Shown piece by piece: positions 19,356 through 29,043 of a stretch of 64,000 nucleotides of DNA. The position numbers and the translations under genes were made by a program. Numbering within the stretch: the first letter of the stretch is position 1; each line of letters opens with the position of its first letter. This DNA comes from Pogonophryne albipinna (lineage: Eukaryota > Chordata > Actinopteri > Perciformes > Artedidraconidae), in NCBI GenBank assembly GCA_028583405.1, contig CM053253.1:4753708-4817707 (forward strand). Reading direction: 5' to 3'. Under the pieces are notes generated by a model that ran no database searches, was not told where the DNA came from, and saw only the letters and a list, made by a program, of their open reading frames with translations.

Positions 19356-19399
19356 GACTACGGATCAGAAGATTCCAGGTTCAACTCCTGGCTAGCTCG
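19356..19399 (+). pseudogene. tRNA-Arg, 3' part only
   Basis: It begins at the anticodon stem and continues to GCTAGCTCG, with GGTTCAACTCC in the T loop. The 5' half is missing at the array breakpoint. Confidence 0.85.
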
Positions 19400-19715
19400 T
19401 TTCACTTTAGTAAATCAATTGTTCCTCATTTCCTAATGTACTTCTCAAAAAACTGTCCGTCAAAGTACACCTGGAATGAGGGAGTGACATGGGTCAATGG
19501 GCTTTCAACATTTCCAACAGTACTTCTCAACAAACAGTCCATCAAAGTCAGTGAACATTTGAAATGAGGAACAACACTATTATGGCCCTTCAACATGAAA
19601 CCAAGCGAATGTGAAATATTTCGTTTTTAGCCTACGTGGGCTTTTGACTTCTGGTCATTTGAGCTTTACAGTAATTCCCAGCCTATAAGTATGTTTCTGA
19701 TCTCTGTCAGTCATA

Positions 19716-19787
19716 GGGGGTATAGCTCAGTGGTAGAGCATTTGACTGCAGATCAAGAGGTCCCCAGTTAAAATCTGGGTGCCCCCT
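19716..19787 (+). tRNA. tRNA-Cys (GCA), T-loop variant
   Basis: 72 nt. The T loop reads AGTTAAAATC where the consensus is AGTTCAAATC, changing the near-invariant C56 and the B box. Function is doubtful. Confidence 0.75.
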
Positions 19788-19844
19788 TTGTAAGTGTGCT
19801 TTCCTTCAGAATGGTATGTTTGCAATACTGTGAGAACTACAGTG

Positions 19845-19916
19845 GCCGTGATCGTATAGTGGTTAGTACTCTGCGTTGTGGCCGCAGCAACCCCGGTTCG
19901 AATCCGGGTCACGGCA
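19845..19916 (+). tRNA. tRNA-His (GTG)
   Basis: 72 nt, consensus. Confidence 0.95.
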
Positions 19917-20016
19917 GAAGTTGCAGTCTGCTTTTAAGTTTTTGCTTCAACCTACCTACTGCATTTTTAGTTCATTTTCTACAGTTTAAAAGCTGCTACG
20001 AAAGCAAAAAAACAAA

Positions 20017-20089
20017 TGGTTAGTGGTGCAATGGATAAAGCGTCTAACTACAGCTCAGAAGATTCCAGGTTCGACTCCTGGCTAGCTCG
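20017..20089 (+). pseudogene. tRNA-Arg-like, ACA anticodon, several changes
   Basis: 73 nt, starting TGGTTAG instead of GGGTTAG, with GTGGTGCAATGG in the D arm and loop CTACAGC between TCTAA and TCAGA. The anticodon is ACA and the anticodon stem has a mismatch. Confidence 0.65.
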
Positions 20090-20405
20090 TCCCTCTTTAG
20101 TAAATCAATTGTTCCTCATTTCCTAATGTACTTCTCAAAAAACTGTCAGTCAAAGTACACCTGGAATGAGGGATCAACATGGGTCAATGGGCTTTCAACA
20201 TTTCCAACAGTACTTCCCAACAAACAGTCCATCAAAGTCAATGAACATTTGAAATGAGGAACAACACTATTATGGCCCTTCAACATGAAACCAAGCGAAT
20301 TGTGAAATATTTCGGTTTTAGCCTACGTGTGCTTTTGACTTCTGGTCATTTGAGCTTTACAGTAATTCCAGCTTATAAGTATGTGTCTGAACTCTGTCAG
20401 TCATA

Positions 20406-20478
20406 GGGGGTATAGCTCAGCTGGTAGAGCATTTGACTGCAGATCAAGAGGTCCACAGTTCAAATCTGGGTGCCCCCT
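20406..20478 (+). tRNA. tRNA-Cys (GCA), one base inserted
   Basis: It is 73 nt, with an extra C in the D loop (CTCAGCTGGTAG) and one change in the T stem (GTCCACAG). Confidence 0.7.
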
Positions 20479-20534
20479 TTGTAAGTGTACTTTCTTCAGA
20501 ATGGTATGTTTGCAATACTGTGAGAACTACAGTG

Positions 20535-20605
20535 GCCGTGATCGTATAGTGGTTAGTACTCTGCGTTGTGGCCGCAGCAACCCGGTTCGAATCAGGGTCA
20601 CGGCA
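20535..20605 (+). tRNA. tRNA-His (GTG), one base missing
   Basis: It is 71 nt, with one C lost before the T stem and AATCAGGG in the T-arm 3' strand. Confidence 0.65.
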
Positions 20606-20706
20606 GCAGTTGCAGTCTGCTTTTATGTTTTTGCTTCAACCTACCTACTGCATTTTTTAGTTCATTTTCTACAGTTTAAAAGCTGCTACGAAAGCAATAA
20701 AACAAA

Positions 20707-20780
20707 GGGTTAGTGGCGCAATGGATAACGCAGTCTGACTACGGATCAGAAGATTCCAGGTTCGACTCCTGGCTAGCTCG
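20707..20780 (+). tRNA. tRNA-Arg (ACG), one base inserted
   Basis: It is 74 nt, with an extra A (ACGCAGTCTGA) before the anticodon stem; otherwise consensus. Confidence 0.7.
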
Positions 20781-21105
20781 GTTTCCACTTTAGTAAATCA
20801 ATTGTTCCTCATTTCCTAATGTACTTCTCAAAAAAACTGTCCGTCCAAAGTACACCTGGAATGAGGGAGTGACATAATGATGGGTCAATGGGCTTTCAAC
20901 ATTTCCAACAGTACTTCTCAACAAACAGTCCATCAAAGTCAGTGAACATTTGAAATGCGGAACAACACTATTATGGCCTTCAACATGAAACCAAGCGAAT
21001 GTGAAATATTTCGTTTTTAGCCTACGTGGGCTTTTGACTTCTGGTCATTTGAGCTTTACAGTAATTCCCAGCCTATAAGTATGTGTCTGAACTCTGTCAG
21101 TCATA

Positions 21106-21176
21106 GGGGGTATAGCTCAGTGGTAGAGCATTTACTGCAGATCAAGAGGTCCCCAGTTCAAATCTGGGTGCCCCCT
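21106..21176 (+). tRNA. tRNA-Cys (GCA), one base missing
   Basis: It is 71 nt, with one G lost from the anticodon stem (CATTTACTGCAG). Confidence 0.68.
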
Positions 21177-21233
21177 TTGTAAGTGTGCTTTCCTTCAGAA
21201 TGGTATGTTTGCAATACTGTGAGAACTACAGTG

Positions 21234-21306
21234 GCTGTGATCGTATAGTGGTTAGTACTCTGCGTTGTGGCCGCAGCAACCCCGGTTCGAATCCGTGGTC
21301 ACGGCA
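21234..21306 (+). tRNA. tRNA-His (GTG), one base inserted
   Basis: It is 73 nt, with GCTGTGA in the acceptor and an extra T in the T-arm 3' side (AATCCGTGGTC). Confidence 0.65.
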
Positions 21307-21405
21307 GAAGTTGCAGTCTGCTTTTATGTTTTTGCTTCAACCTACCTACTGCATTTTTAGTTCATTTTCTACAGTTTAAAAGCTGCTACGAAAGCAAAAA
21401 ACAAA

Positions 21406-21477
21406 GGTTAGTGGTGCAATGGATAAACAGTCTGACTACGGCTCAGAAGATTCGAGGTTCGACTCCTGGCTAGCTCG
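21406..21477 (+). tRNA. tRNA-Arg (ACG), variant with indels
   Basis: It starts GGTTAG (one G short), has GATAAACAG in the D arm, loop CTACGGC, and TTCGAGG at the variable/T-arm border. Confidence 0.55.
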
Positions 21478-21795
21478 TCCCACTTTAGTAAATCAATTGT
21501 TCCTCATTTCCTAATGTACTTCTCAAAAAACTGTCAGTCAAAGTACACCTGGAATGAGGGATCGACATGGGTCAATGGGCTTTCAACATTTCCAACAGGT
21601 ACTTCTCAACAAACAGTCCATCAAAGTCAGTGAACATTTGAAATGAGGAACAACACTATTATGGCCCTTCAACATGAAACCAAGCGAATGTGAAATATTT
21701 CGGTTTTAGCCTACGTGGGCTTTTGACTTCTGGTCATTTGAGCTTTACAGTAATTCCCAGCCTATAAGTATGTGTCTGAAACTCTGTCAGTCATA

Positions 21796-21868
21796 GGGGG
21801 TTATAGCTCAGTGGTAGAGCATTTGACTGCAGATCAAGAGGTCCCCAGTTCAAATCTGGGTGCCCCCT
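21796..21868 (+). tRNA. tRNA-Cys (GCA), one base inserted
   Basis: It is 73 nt, with an extra T after the acceptor (GGGGGTTATAGC). Confidence 0.7.
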
Positions 21869-21926
21869 TTGTAAGTGTGCTTTTCCTTCAGAATGGTATG
21901 TTTGCAATACTGTGAGAACTACAGTG

Positions 21927-21999
21927 GCCGTGATCGTTATAGTGGTTAGTACTCTGCGTTGTGGCACGCAGCAACCCCGGTTCAAATCCGGGTCACGCA
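21927..21999 (+). pseudogene. tRNA-His (GTG), several indels
   Basis: An extra T in the D arm (ATCGTTATAG), GTGGCACGCAG in the anticodon arm, and one G missing from the 3' acceptor (TCACGCAG). Confidence 0.65.
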
Positions 22000-22096
22000 G
22001 AAGTTGCAGTCTGCTTTTATGGTTTTGCTTCACCTACCTACTGCATTTTTAGTTCATTTTCTACAGTTTAAAAGCTGCTACGAAAGCAAAAACAAA

Positions 22097-22171
22097 GGGT
22101 TAGTGGTGCAATGGATAACGCGTCTGACTACAGGATCAGAAGAATTCCAGGTTCGACTCCTGGCTAGCTTA
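22097..22171 (+). pseudogene. tRNA-Arg-like with inserted bases in anticodon loop
   Basis: The anticodon loop region reads GACTACAGGATCAG with an extra A, so ACG is disrupted. Further inserted A (GAATTCC) and an altered 3' end (TAGCTTAG). Confidence 0.6.
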
Positions 22172-22492
22172 GTCTCCGCTTTAGTAAATCAATTGTTCCT
22201 CATTTCCTAATGTACTTCTCAAAAAACTGTCAGTCAAAGTACCACCTGGAATGAGGGATCGACATGGGTCAATGGGCTTTTCAACATTTCCAACAGTACT
22301 TCCCAACAAACAGTCCATCAAAGTCAATGAACATTTGAAATGAGGAACAACACTATTATGGCCCTTCAACATGAAACCAAGCAAATGTGAAATATTTCGT
22401 TTTTAGCCTACGTGGGCTTTTGACTTCTGGTCATTTGAGCTTTACAGTAATGTCCAGCCTATCAGTATGTGTCTGAACTCTGTCAGTCATAC

Positions 22493-22563
22493 GGGCTATA
22501 CCTCAGTGGTAGAGCATTAGACTGCAGATCAAGACGTCCCCAGTTCAAATCTGGGTAACCCCG
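22493..22563 (+). pseudogene. tRNA-Cys-like (GCA), altered acceptor type
   Basis: This is the counterpart of the variant at 8644 (CTATACCTCAG, CATTAGACTGCAG, GGGTAACCCCG). One G is missing from the 5' acceptor strand. Confidence 0.6.
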
Positions 22564-22670
22564 TTGTAAATGTCCTTTGCCTTTAAAATGCCAGTTAAAT
22601 CTGGGTGCCCCCTTTGTAAGTGTACTTTCCTTCAGAATGGTATGTTTGCAATACTGTGAGAACTACAGTG

Positions 22671-22742
22671 GCCGTGATCGTATAGTGGTTAGTACTCTGC
22701 GTTGTGGCCGCAGCAACCCCGGTTCGAATCAGGGTCACGGCA
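22671..22742 (+). tRNA. tRNA-His (GTG), T-arm variant
   Basis: 72 nt, with AATCAGGG in the T-arm 3' strand; otherwise consensus. Confidence 0.8.
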
Positions 22743-22841
22743 GCATGTTCAGTCTGCTTTTATGTTTTTGCTTCAACCTACCTACTGCATTTTTTAGTTC
22801 ATTTTCTACAGTTTAAAAGCTGCTACGAAAGCAAAAACAAA

Positions 22842-22914
22842 GGTTTAGTGGCGCAATGGATAAAGCGTCTGACTACAGATCAGAAGATTCCAGGTTCGAC
22901 TCCTGGCTAGCTCG
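22842..22914 (+). tRNA. tRNA-Arg body with ACA anticodon
   Basis: 73 nt without indels. The loop CTACAGA gives an ACA anticodon, as at 12460, with GATAAAGCG in the D arm. The acceptor starts GGTTTAG, changing one pair. Confidence 0.75.
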
Positions 22915-23236
22915 TCTCACTTTAGTAAATCAATTGTTCCTCATTTCCCTAATGTACTTCTCAAAAAACTGTCCGTCAAAGTACACCTGGAATGAGGGAT
23001 TCGACATATGGTCAATGGGCTTTCAACATTTCCAACAGTACTTCTCATACAAACAGTCCATCAAAGTCAGGTGAACATTTGAAATGAGGAACAACACTAT
23101 TATGGCCCTTCAACATGAACCAAGCGAATGTGAAATATTTCGTTTTTAGCCTACGTGGGCTTTTGACTTCTGGTCATTTGAGCTTACAGTAATTCCCAGC
23201 CCTATAAGTATGTGTTCTGAAACTCTGTCAGTCATA

Positions 23237-23308
23237 GGGGGTATAGCTCAGTGGTAGAGCATTTGACTGCAGATCAAGAGGTCCCCAGTTCAAATCTGGG
23301 TGCCCCCT
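23237..23308 (+). tRNA. tRNA-Cys (GCA)
   Basis: 72 nt, consensus. Confidence 0.95.
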
Positions 23309-23366
23309 TTGTAAGTGTGCTTTCCTTCAGAATGGTATGTTTGCCAATACTGTGAGAACTACAGTG

Positions 23367-23441
23367 GCAGTGATCGTATAGTGGTTAGTACTCTGCGTTG
23401 TGGCCGCAGCAACCCCTGGTTCGAATCCCGGCTCACCGGCA
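23367..23441 (+). pseudogene. tRNA-His (GTG), several indels
   Basis: GCAGTGA in the acceptor, CCCCTGGTTC and AATCCCGGCTCACCGGC in the 3' half, giving about 75 nt. Confidence 0.65.
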
Positions 23442-23542
23442 GAGTTGCAGTCTGCTTTTATGTTTTGCTTCAACCTACCTACTGCCTTTTTTAGTTCATT
23501 TTCTACAGTTTAAAAGCTGCTACGAAAAGCAAAAAAACAAAG

Positions 23543-23617
23543 GGGTTAGTGGTGCAATGGATAAAGCGTCTGACTACAGGATCAGAAGATTCCCAGGTTC
23601 GACTCCTGGCTAGCTCG
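23543..23617 (+). pseudogene. tRNA-Arg-like, anticodon loop insertion
   Basis: The loop reads GACTACAGGATC with an extra A, and there is an extra C at TTCCCAGG. About 75 nt. Confidence 0.62.
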
Positions 23618-23932
23618 TCCCGCTTTAGTAAATCAATTGTTTCCTCATTTCCTAATGTACTTCTCAAAAAACTGTCAGTCAAAGTACACCTGGAATGAGG
23701 GATCAAATGGGTCAATGGGCTTTCAACATTTCCAACAGTACTTCTCAACAAACAGTCCATCAAAGTCAGTGAACATTTGAAATGAGGAACAACACTATTA
23801 TGGCCCTTCAACATGAAACCAAGCGAATGTGAAATATTTCGTTTTTAGCCTACGTGGGCTTTTGACTTCTGGTCATTTGAGCTTTACAGTAATTCCAGCC
23901 TATAAGTATGTGTCTGAACTCTGTCAGTCATA

Positions 23933-24003
23933 GGGGTATAGCTCAGTGGTAGAGCATTTGACTGCAGATCAAGAGGTCCCCAGTTCAAATCTGGGTGCCC
24001 CCT
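23933..24003 (+). tRNA. tRNA-Cys (GCA), acceptor one G short
   Basis: 71 nt, starting with four Gs; otherwise consensus. Confidence 0.75.
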
Positions 24004-24059
24004 TTGTAAGTGTACTTCCTTCAGAATGGTAGTTTGGCAATACTGTGAGAACTACAGTG

Positions 24060-24120
24060 GCCGTGATCGTATAGTGGTGAGTACTCTGCGTGGTGGCTGC
24101 AGCGAATCCGGGTCACGGCA
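24060..24120 (+). pseudogene. tRNA-His, internal deletion
   Basis: 61 nt. The variable region and most of the T arm are missing (GCTGCAGCGAATCCGGG), and the loop reads TGGTGGC. Confidence 0.8.
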
Positions 24121-24219
24121 GCAGTTGCAGTCTGCTTTTATGTTTTTGCTTCAACCTACCTACTGCATTTTTAGTTCATTTTTCTACAGTTTAAAAGCTG
24201 CTACGAAAGCAAAAACAAG

Positions 24220-24291
24220 GGGTTAGTGGCACAATGGATAACACATCTGACTACGGATCAGAAGATTCCAGTTCAACTCCTGGCTAGCTAG
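24220..24291 (+). tRNA. tRNA-Arg (ACG), variant
   Basis: 72 nt, with GTGGCACAATGG in the D arm, AACACATC before the anticodon stem, one G missing before the T loop (CCAGTTCAACTCC) and GCTAGCTAG at the 3' end. Confidence 0.55.
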
Positions 24292-24916
24292 TTTCACTTT
24301 AGTAATCAATGTTTCTCATTCCTAATGTACTTCTCAAAAAAACTGTCCGTCAAAGTACACCTGGAATGAGGGATCGACAGGGTCAATGGGCTTTCAACAT
24401 TTCCAACAGTACTTTCTCAACAAACAGTCCATCAAAGTCAGTGAACATTTGAAATGAGGAACAACACTATTATGGCCCTTCAACATGAAACCAAACCAGC
24501 AGCAGTATTTTTGAAATAATGTATTTGACACATAGGAAGCCAGTGTAAAGACTTCAGAACAGGAGTGATTGTTATGATTCTGTTTAGTTTTGGTTTTGTT
24601 GTGTGCTTTTTTGTGTTTTTTTTCCTGTCTCCCCCCTCCCTTCTCTGTTTTCCTCTGCAGGGCTGGTGTGTGACAGGGAGTTGGCTGGCTCCTCCCAGCA
24701 GCAGACGAGGCACACCTGTTTCCACTCACCTTTTCACCTGTGGATATAAAAGCCCGGTCCTCTTGCCACTTCCCTGCCAGATAATTCCTTTGTGTTTTGT
24801 AGTGGAAATTTGTATCTTGCCGTATGTGCTTAAACCAAATGCTTCTCATAACATTGTCTAAAACACCTATATCATTTCCTGAGATGTGCTGTTTTCTTCT
24901 CATACTCTAATTAAGC

Positions 24917-25057
24917 AATCATACACGAGAGGCCGTTCTTGAACGTCATTATTGGTACGACAGTACTGCGGCAGGACCGAGGCGCTTGCGCCGAGGTCCG
25001 TACGCCTGTACTGGAGTACCAATAATGACGTTCAAGAACGGCCTCAAGTGTATGATT
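24917..25057. repeat. 141-bp inverted repeat (hairpin) with near-perfect 42-bp arms
   Basis: Arms 24917-24958 and 25016-25057 are almost exact reverse complements (outer AATCATACAC against GTGTATGATT; inner ATTATTGGTAC against GTACCAATAAT). The 57-bp loop is GC-rich with smaller inverted matches (CAGTAC against GTACTG). It lies just beyond the 3' end of the recombinase fragment. Confidence 0.9.
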
Positions 25058-25346
25058 GTGATTCTATTACACAAACTATCATTGTAATCAACAATATCGT
25101 AAAATAATTTCATAATGTGGGCTAATTTGCTCCCAAACCTACGCTTTCTGCTTGAGTTAATCTCCGTCAGAAAGTAGTTCCTAGAAAGTAGTTCTCATGG
25201 TGACGATAGCCGATCAATCGAACACTCCTGCTACCCCGCTTACAGTTATTGATATAATTATAGTAAATAATATATTATTAACCAATTTATTGAAAACAAT
25301 TTATTGAAAACAATTCTTGAATTAGGCTATTTAAATATCTGAGTAA

Positions 25347-25843
25347 TCACTGTGTGGGATTAGCGGAACAAATCAAATCAAGCTGTCCGTGGTGCTGAAA
25401 CATTTTGGGTTCAGAATGAAGGTGGATGTTCATGCTGCCATTAAAAGTGCAATTCTTGAAACAGCTCTCCATGAACTCCATGCCAGAGTTTTTTGCAGGT
25501 GGTGCTGTGGTGTTCACGGGTAGGACTACGTTATAGGAAGAGCTTTCCTCCAGTGGCCGTTCCATGGCGTGTCCCGGACCGGCAAAAAGCGCGTTGCTCC
25601 CTGGTTGCTCCACATCTTTCTGTTGTCTAGAGATGGAGCCCAGTAGCTGCGAAGCGATGACTCGTTTTTATGTCCGCTAACGGACATGATTTCTCTGGCC
25701 TCCAACCCTGCCTCCGCCAGCCGCTGTATGCAGGTGCTTCTGACATTTTGTAGCAACCGATTTCCAACGAGAGACAATGTATAACAGTGTAACGGCTGTG
25801 TGTCGCTAAACGTCGCTATGGAAACCACACGATGTAGGCTCAT
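25347..25843 (-). pseudogene. Tyrosine recombinase C-terminal fragment (Crypton-like), frameshifted
   Basis: The minus-strand frame 25843-25526 reads VRSTCIQRLAEAGL, REIMSVSGHKNESSLRSY. This matches the C-terminal core of tyrosine recombinases: the second catalytic Arg (VRST), the GH pair and the tyrosine nucleophile in LRSY. A second frame, 25613-25347, continues with a tail containing FKNCTFNGSMNIHLH, a segment I associate with fish Crypton/DUF3504-type proteins; a frameshift lies near 25600. The N-terminal half, with the first catalytic Arg, is absent. Alternatives are a DIRS/Ngaro recombinase or a domesticated DUF3504 gene. It lies inside the LTR at 24572-26597. Confidence 0.62.
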
Positions 25844-26039
25844 GGAAGTAGTTTCGGTAGGCTAGTGGCGTGTGTAGGCCACTGGATACTTTGTGATTAG
25901 GCACGTTCTATTTGATCGTTGTTTGATCGTGGAATCAAACACGCCTATTGACCAATCAGAGAGCTTGCTCAAACCTATGTGTTATAGAATGTGGGTTTTT
26001 ATTCCCAAGCGCTTCAAGGCCACAGAGCTGATTTGGCAG

Positions 26040-26345
26040 ACTAGGTTGAGACTCACACAAAGTCACACAAGAACTTCCCTATTCTGAGAACCGTTATACT
26101 ATCTACAGCTCAAGGACAGGGGTCTAATAACAATATGAGACCGTGTGAAGACAGATTTCTGAGCTTCCCGCCCTTTCCTGTATATAAGCTTTGCTATTAT
26201 ATTGAACTGCGCACACTCCTGCAGACTATCCTATACTCTGTGAGACCTGTGACTTTGTATTGCGTTTTTGTATTTGAAGCTTCAAATAAATAACCAGAAA
26301 GACAACTCTGTCTGTTTCACCATTTATTTGTTTAATCACTCTGAC
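26040..26345 (+). promoter_or_regulatory. LTR-like promoter/polyadenylation segment
   Basis: TATATAAG at 26181-26188 and AATAAA at 26285-26290 lie 100 bp apart, as in the U3-R part of an LTR. It is probably the remains of a second retroelement next to the recombinase fragment. Termini were not resolved. Confidence 0.35.
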
Positions 26346-26584
26346 TTGTACTCTCCACAGTATTGAGTCTCAGATTTCCATAACAATTTCGACCCTCCGG
26401 TGTGTCTCGCTGCTCTCCTCGTCCCTGTGATCTTTTGCTTGGATTTTTGCCTCCTGTTCCTGACGTCTCCGTGCCAGTCAGCTTCCTGCCTCCACTGCCG
26501 TTTTTCTGTTCCTCTGCTTAAATAAAACTTTTTGTTTTTGACCATCTCTCTCTAGTCTTTTGCTTTGGGGTCCAATATTCTAGT

Positions 26585-27199
26585 CTAGGCCTTAACAGTG
26601 ATGTGATCCACTTTCTTAGTGTTAGTGAGGACTCGAGCAGCAGCGTTCTGAATCAGCTGCAGCTTTCCAATGGATTTTTTAGTGAGACCTGTGAAGACAT
26701 CATTACAGTAGTCCAGTCTACTGACGATAAAAGCAAGTTTTTCCAAATCCTGTTGTGACATTAGTCTTTTAATCCTAGATATGTTCTTTAGGTGATAGTA
26801 GGCTGATGTAACTGTTTTAATGTGACTGTTGAAACTCAGGTAAGAGTCCATGACTACACCTAGATTTCTGGCTTTATCTGTTATTTTGAACATTGCAGAC
26901 TGAAGGTCAGCGCTAACTTTTATACGTTCTGCCTCAGTTTTATCTTTGTTTAATTGGAGAAAGTTCTGACACATCCAGTCATTGATTTGTTCAATGCACT
27001 TACTCAGTGTATGAATTGGAGCATAGTCTCCTGGTGAAATGGTTATGTAAATTTGGGTGTCATCCGCATAGCTATGGTAACTTATTTTGTTGTTTTTCAT
27101 TATCTGAGCCAGTTGTAGCATGTAGACGTTAAAGAGAAGAGGCCCCAAGATGGAACCTTGAGGTACCCCATATGTCATATTTGTCAACTCGGATGTGTA
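26585..27199 (-). pseudogene. L2 reverse transcriptase fragment
   Basis: The minus-strand frame has YGVPQGSILGPLLFNVY, YADDTQIY, ARNLGVVMDSYLSFNSHI and LIQNAAARVL, about 85-90% like the first L2 copy by eye. Small deletions remove a few codons (after KDKTE and after KLAF). It lacks the 5' RT motifs. Confidence 0.9.
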
Positions 27200-27494
27200 T
27201 AAATGTGGATTTGCGTAAAAAAATTGTTTTTCGGGGTTCGGGTGTTTCGTTTGATTTTAAATAAACAAAGTGTTGGTTTTCAGAATATGAAACTTTTATT
27301 TCCAAATTCACACGATAAATACATTTGTGAAGCTTGTAAAGGGAAGATGACAGCTCTCACTCGCCACTCTGCTGTTCCGCAGCGCTGCTTCCCCTCCTAT
27401 CCCTCCCGCTGACATTATGAATGTAAGGCGTATAACACGGCAGGGTCCGTTACAGTTTGTTTTATGAAGGGCCGTGTAGGCCAAAATTCAAACT
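27200..27494. other. No gene seen
   Basis: Unique sequence with a short AT-rich start. No recognised element. Confidence 0.4.
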
Positions 27495-27917
27495 CACCTC
27501 GCACACACACTACTGAAAACATCTGGCCTTGCACACACACTACTGAAATACTCTCACATTCACTACTGAACACCTCAAACACACACTACTGAAAATTAAC
27601 CTCACACACACACTACTGAAAATTAACCTCACACACACACAACTGAAAATTAACCTCACACACACTCTACTGAAAACCTCTGGCCTTGCACACACACTAC
27701 TGAAATACTCTCACATTCAATACTGAACACCTCACACACACACTACTGAAAACCTCTGGCCTTGCACACACACACTACTGAAATACTCTCACATTCACTA
27801 CTGAACACCTCACGCACACACTACTGAAAAACTCTGGCCTTGCACACACACTACTGAAATACTCTCACATTCACTACTGAACACCTCACACACACACTAC
27901 TGAAAACATCTGGCCTT
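27495..27917. repeat. CACACACTACTGAAA minisatellite, block 1
   Basis: Tandem short units of the form CTCACACACACACTACTGAAA alternate with CCTCTGGCCTTG and TACTCTCACATTCACTACTGAACAC. They form a higher-order unit of about 75-80 bp. Confidence 0.92.
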
Positions 27918-28803
27918 TGTTAGAAATTAAAATCAATGTTAATAGCATAATGTAGCTGAAACATACGGTCAGTTTAAATGCTATTTTATTCTGGAAAAAA
28001 CGGAAGTTCTCAGTACCAAGCTTTTATTCTGAAAATCCTTCATGACGACATCCGGGACTACCGTCCATTAGTATCATTAAAGTGGCTATTGACGCCGTTA
28101 ACATGTATTACATATAAAGTTATGAAAGAGATAAGGAGGAGAAAATGCATGTGGAAGTAAGCAATGAATGTAAAATGTCGAAATCATCTGTTTAACGCGA
28201 TATCGGACACAGGAGAATGAGGGGGAAGTCCCCTACGTCACTACAGCTCACAGAGAGGAGGAGCAAACAGCCAGCAAGCGGGAAGGACGAATGCTTGTGA
28301 GTCCTCTTGCTTCACGGCCAACACAGGGAGAGGAAGCTGCAGCTTTCTCTCCTGACCGAACAAATATTCTGTTTGTAACATAACCGCGCCTTTATTTTTA
28401 ATTAAAGTACCAATTTGCTCCTTTTTCTTTACCGTTAAACCGGAGCGCGTGTGAAGTTCATTACAACTTCTCACTGTTCCGTCCACCGGGGATCAGCTCA
28501 CTGTCTTTTGTGAACTTTCACCCTCACCCAATCACCTGGCCGAACAGGAGTCTCTTCTGGCGTCTCGTCTGGTATCTCTGTAGCTTTCCTAGCCTGTGTA
28601 GACAAAACTTGGATAATATTACTCAGAGTTCTGACATATTCATTACTTTTATTCGTCTAATATCTAAAACTGGACCACTCCCTCCTTGGAGAAGGCCCAA
28701 GCTTTGGCATACCTCTTGTTGTTATGAGCCCTATTAGTTAACTACATGTTATTATTTATGAACTACAACGTCACTGAAATCAACATATCTGTATAATCAT
28801 GAC
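27918..28803. other. Segment separating the two minisatellite blocks
   Basis: About 0.9 kb of unrelated DNA with short ORFs on both strands. None is convincingly coding. It may be an insertion that split one minisatellite; no terminal repeats were found. Confidence 0.4.
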
Positions 28804-28982
28804 ACCTTGCACACATACTACTGAAATACTCTCACATTCACTACTGAACACCTCACACACACGCTACTGAAAATTAACGTCATACACACACTATTGAAAT
28901 CCTCTCACATTCATTACTGAACACCTCGCACACACACTACTGAAAATTAACCTCACACACACACTCCTGAAAAACATTTTAC
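28804..28982. repeat. CACACACTACTGAAA minisatellite, block 2
   Basis: The same units as 27495-27917, more diverged, ending near CTCCTGAAAAACATTTTACTG. Confidence 0.88.
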
Positions 28983-29043
28983 TGAAAGGTTCTCAGTAGG
29001 GAATGTGCATGTGTTTCACCTATGTGTGTGTGAGGGGATTCTT

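Larger units (their letters stand above)
19356..24494 (+). repeat. tRNA tandem array, block 2 (seven further Cys-His-Arg units)
   Basis: The same unit and orientation as block 1. It starts inside a tRNA-Arg (GACTACGGATC) and ends in the inter-unit spacer at 24494, where an L2 LINE begins with a 2-bp overlap. Single-base indels are far more frequent than in 10770-14900 and occur in both tRNAs and spacers. Confidence 0.97.
24572..26597. mobile_element. Solo LTR (gypsy-like) with a nested insertion
   Basis: It begins TGTTATGATT, ends GGCCTTAACA, and is flanked by a GTGAT duplication of L2 sequence. This is the pattern of an LTR retroelement. The left part has a TATAAAAG box (24746-24753) preceded by a GGCACACCTG/CACCTGTTTCC-type upstream region. 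The right part has AATAAA near 26520. The middle, about 24915-26340, is foreign (recombinase fragment and a second LTR-like promoter). No second LTR or internal gag-pol is present, so it is probably a solo LTR. Confidence 0.75.
24493..27199 (-). mobile_element. L2/Maui-like LINE fragment, split by an LTR insertion
   Basis: The two L2 parts are 24493-24571 and 26598-27199 on the minus strand. They match 480-1150 of the first L2 copy (for example TTCTGAAGTCTTTACACTGG) and are contiguous once the 24572-26597 insertion is removed. The element's 3' end is missing where it meets the tRNA array. Confidence 0.9.

Noticed and set aside
6589..24494. CRISPR-like array
   Set aside because: The repeats are long, identical units with tRNA genes, in a vertebrate genome; there are no short repeats with variable spacers.
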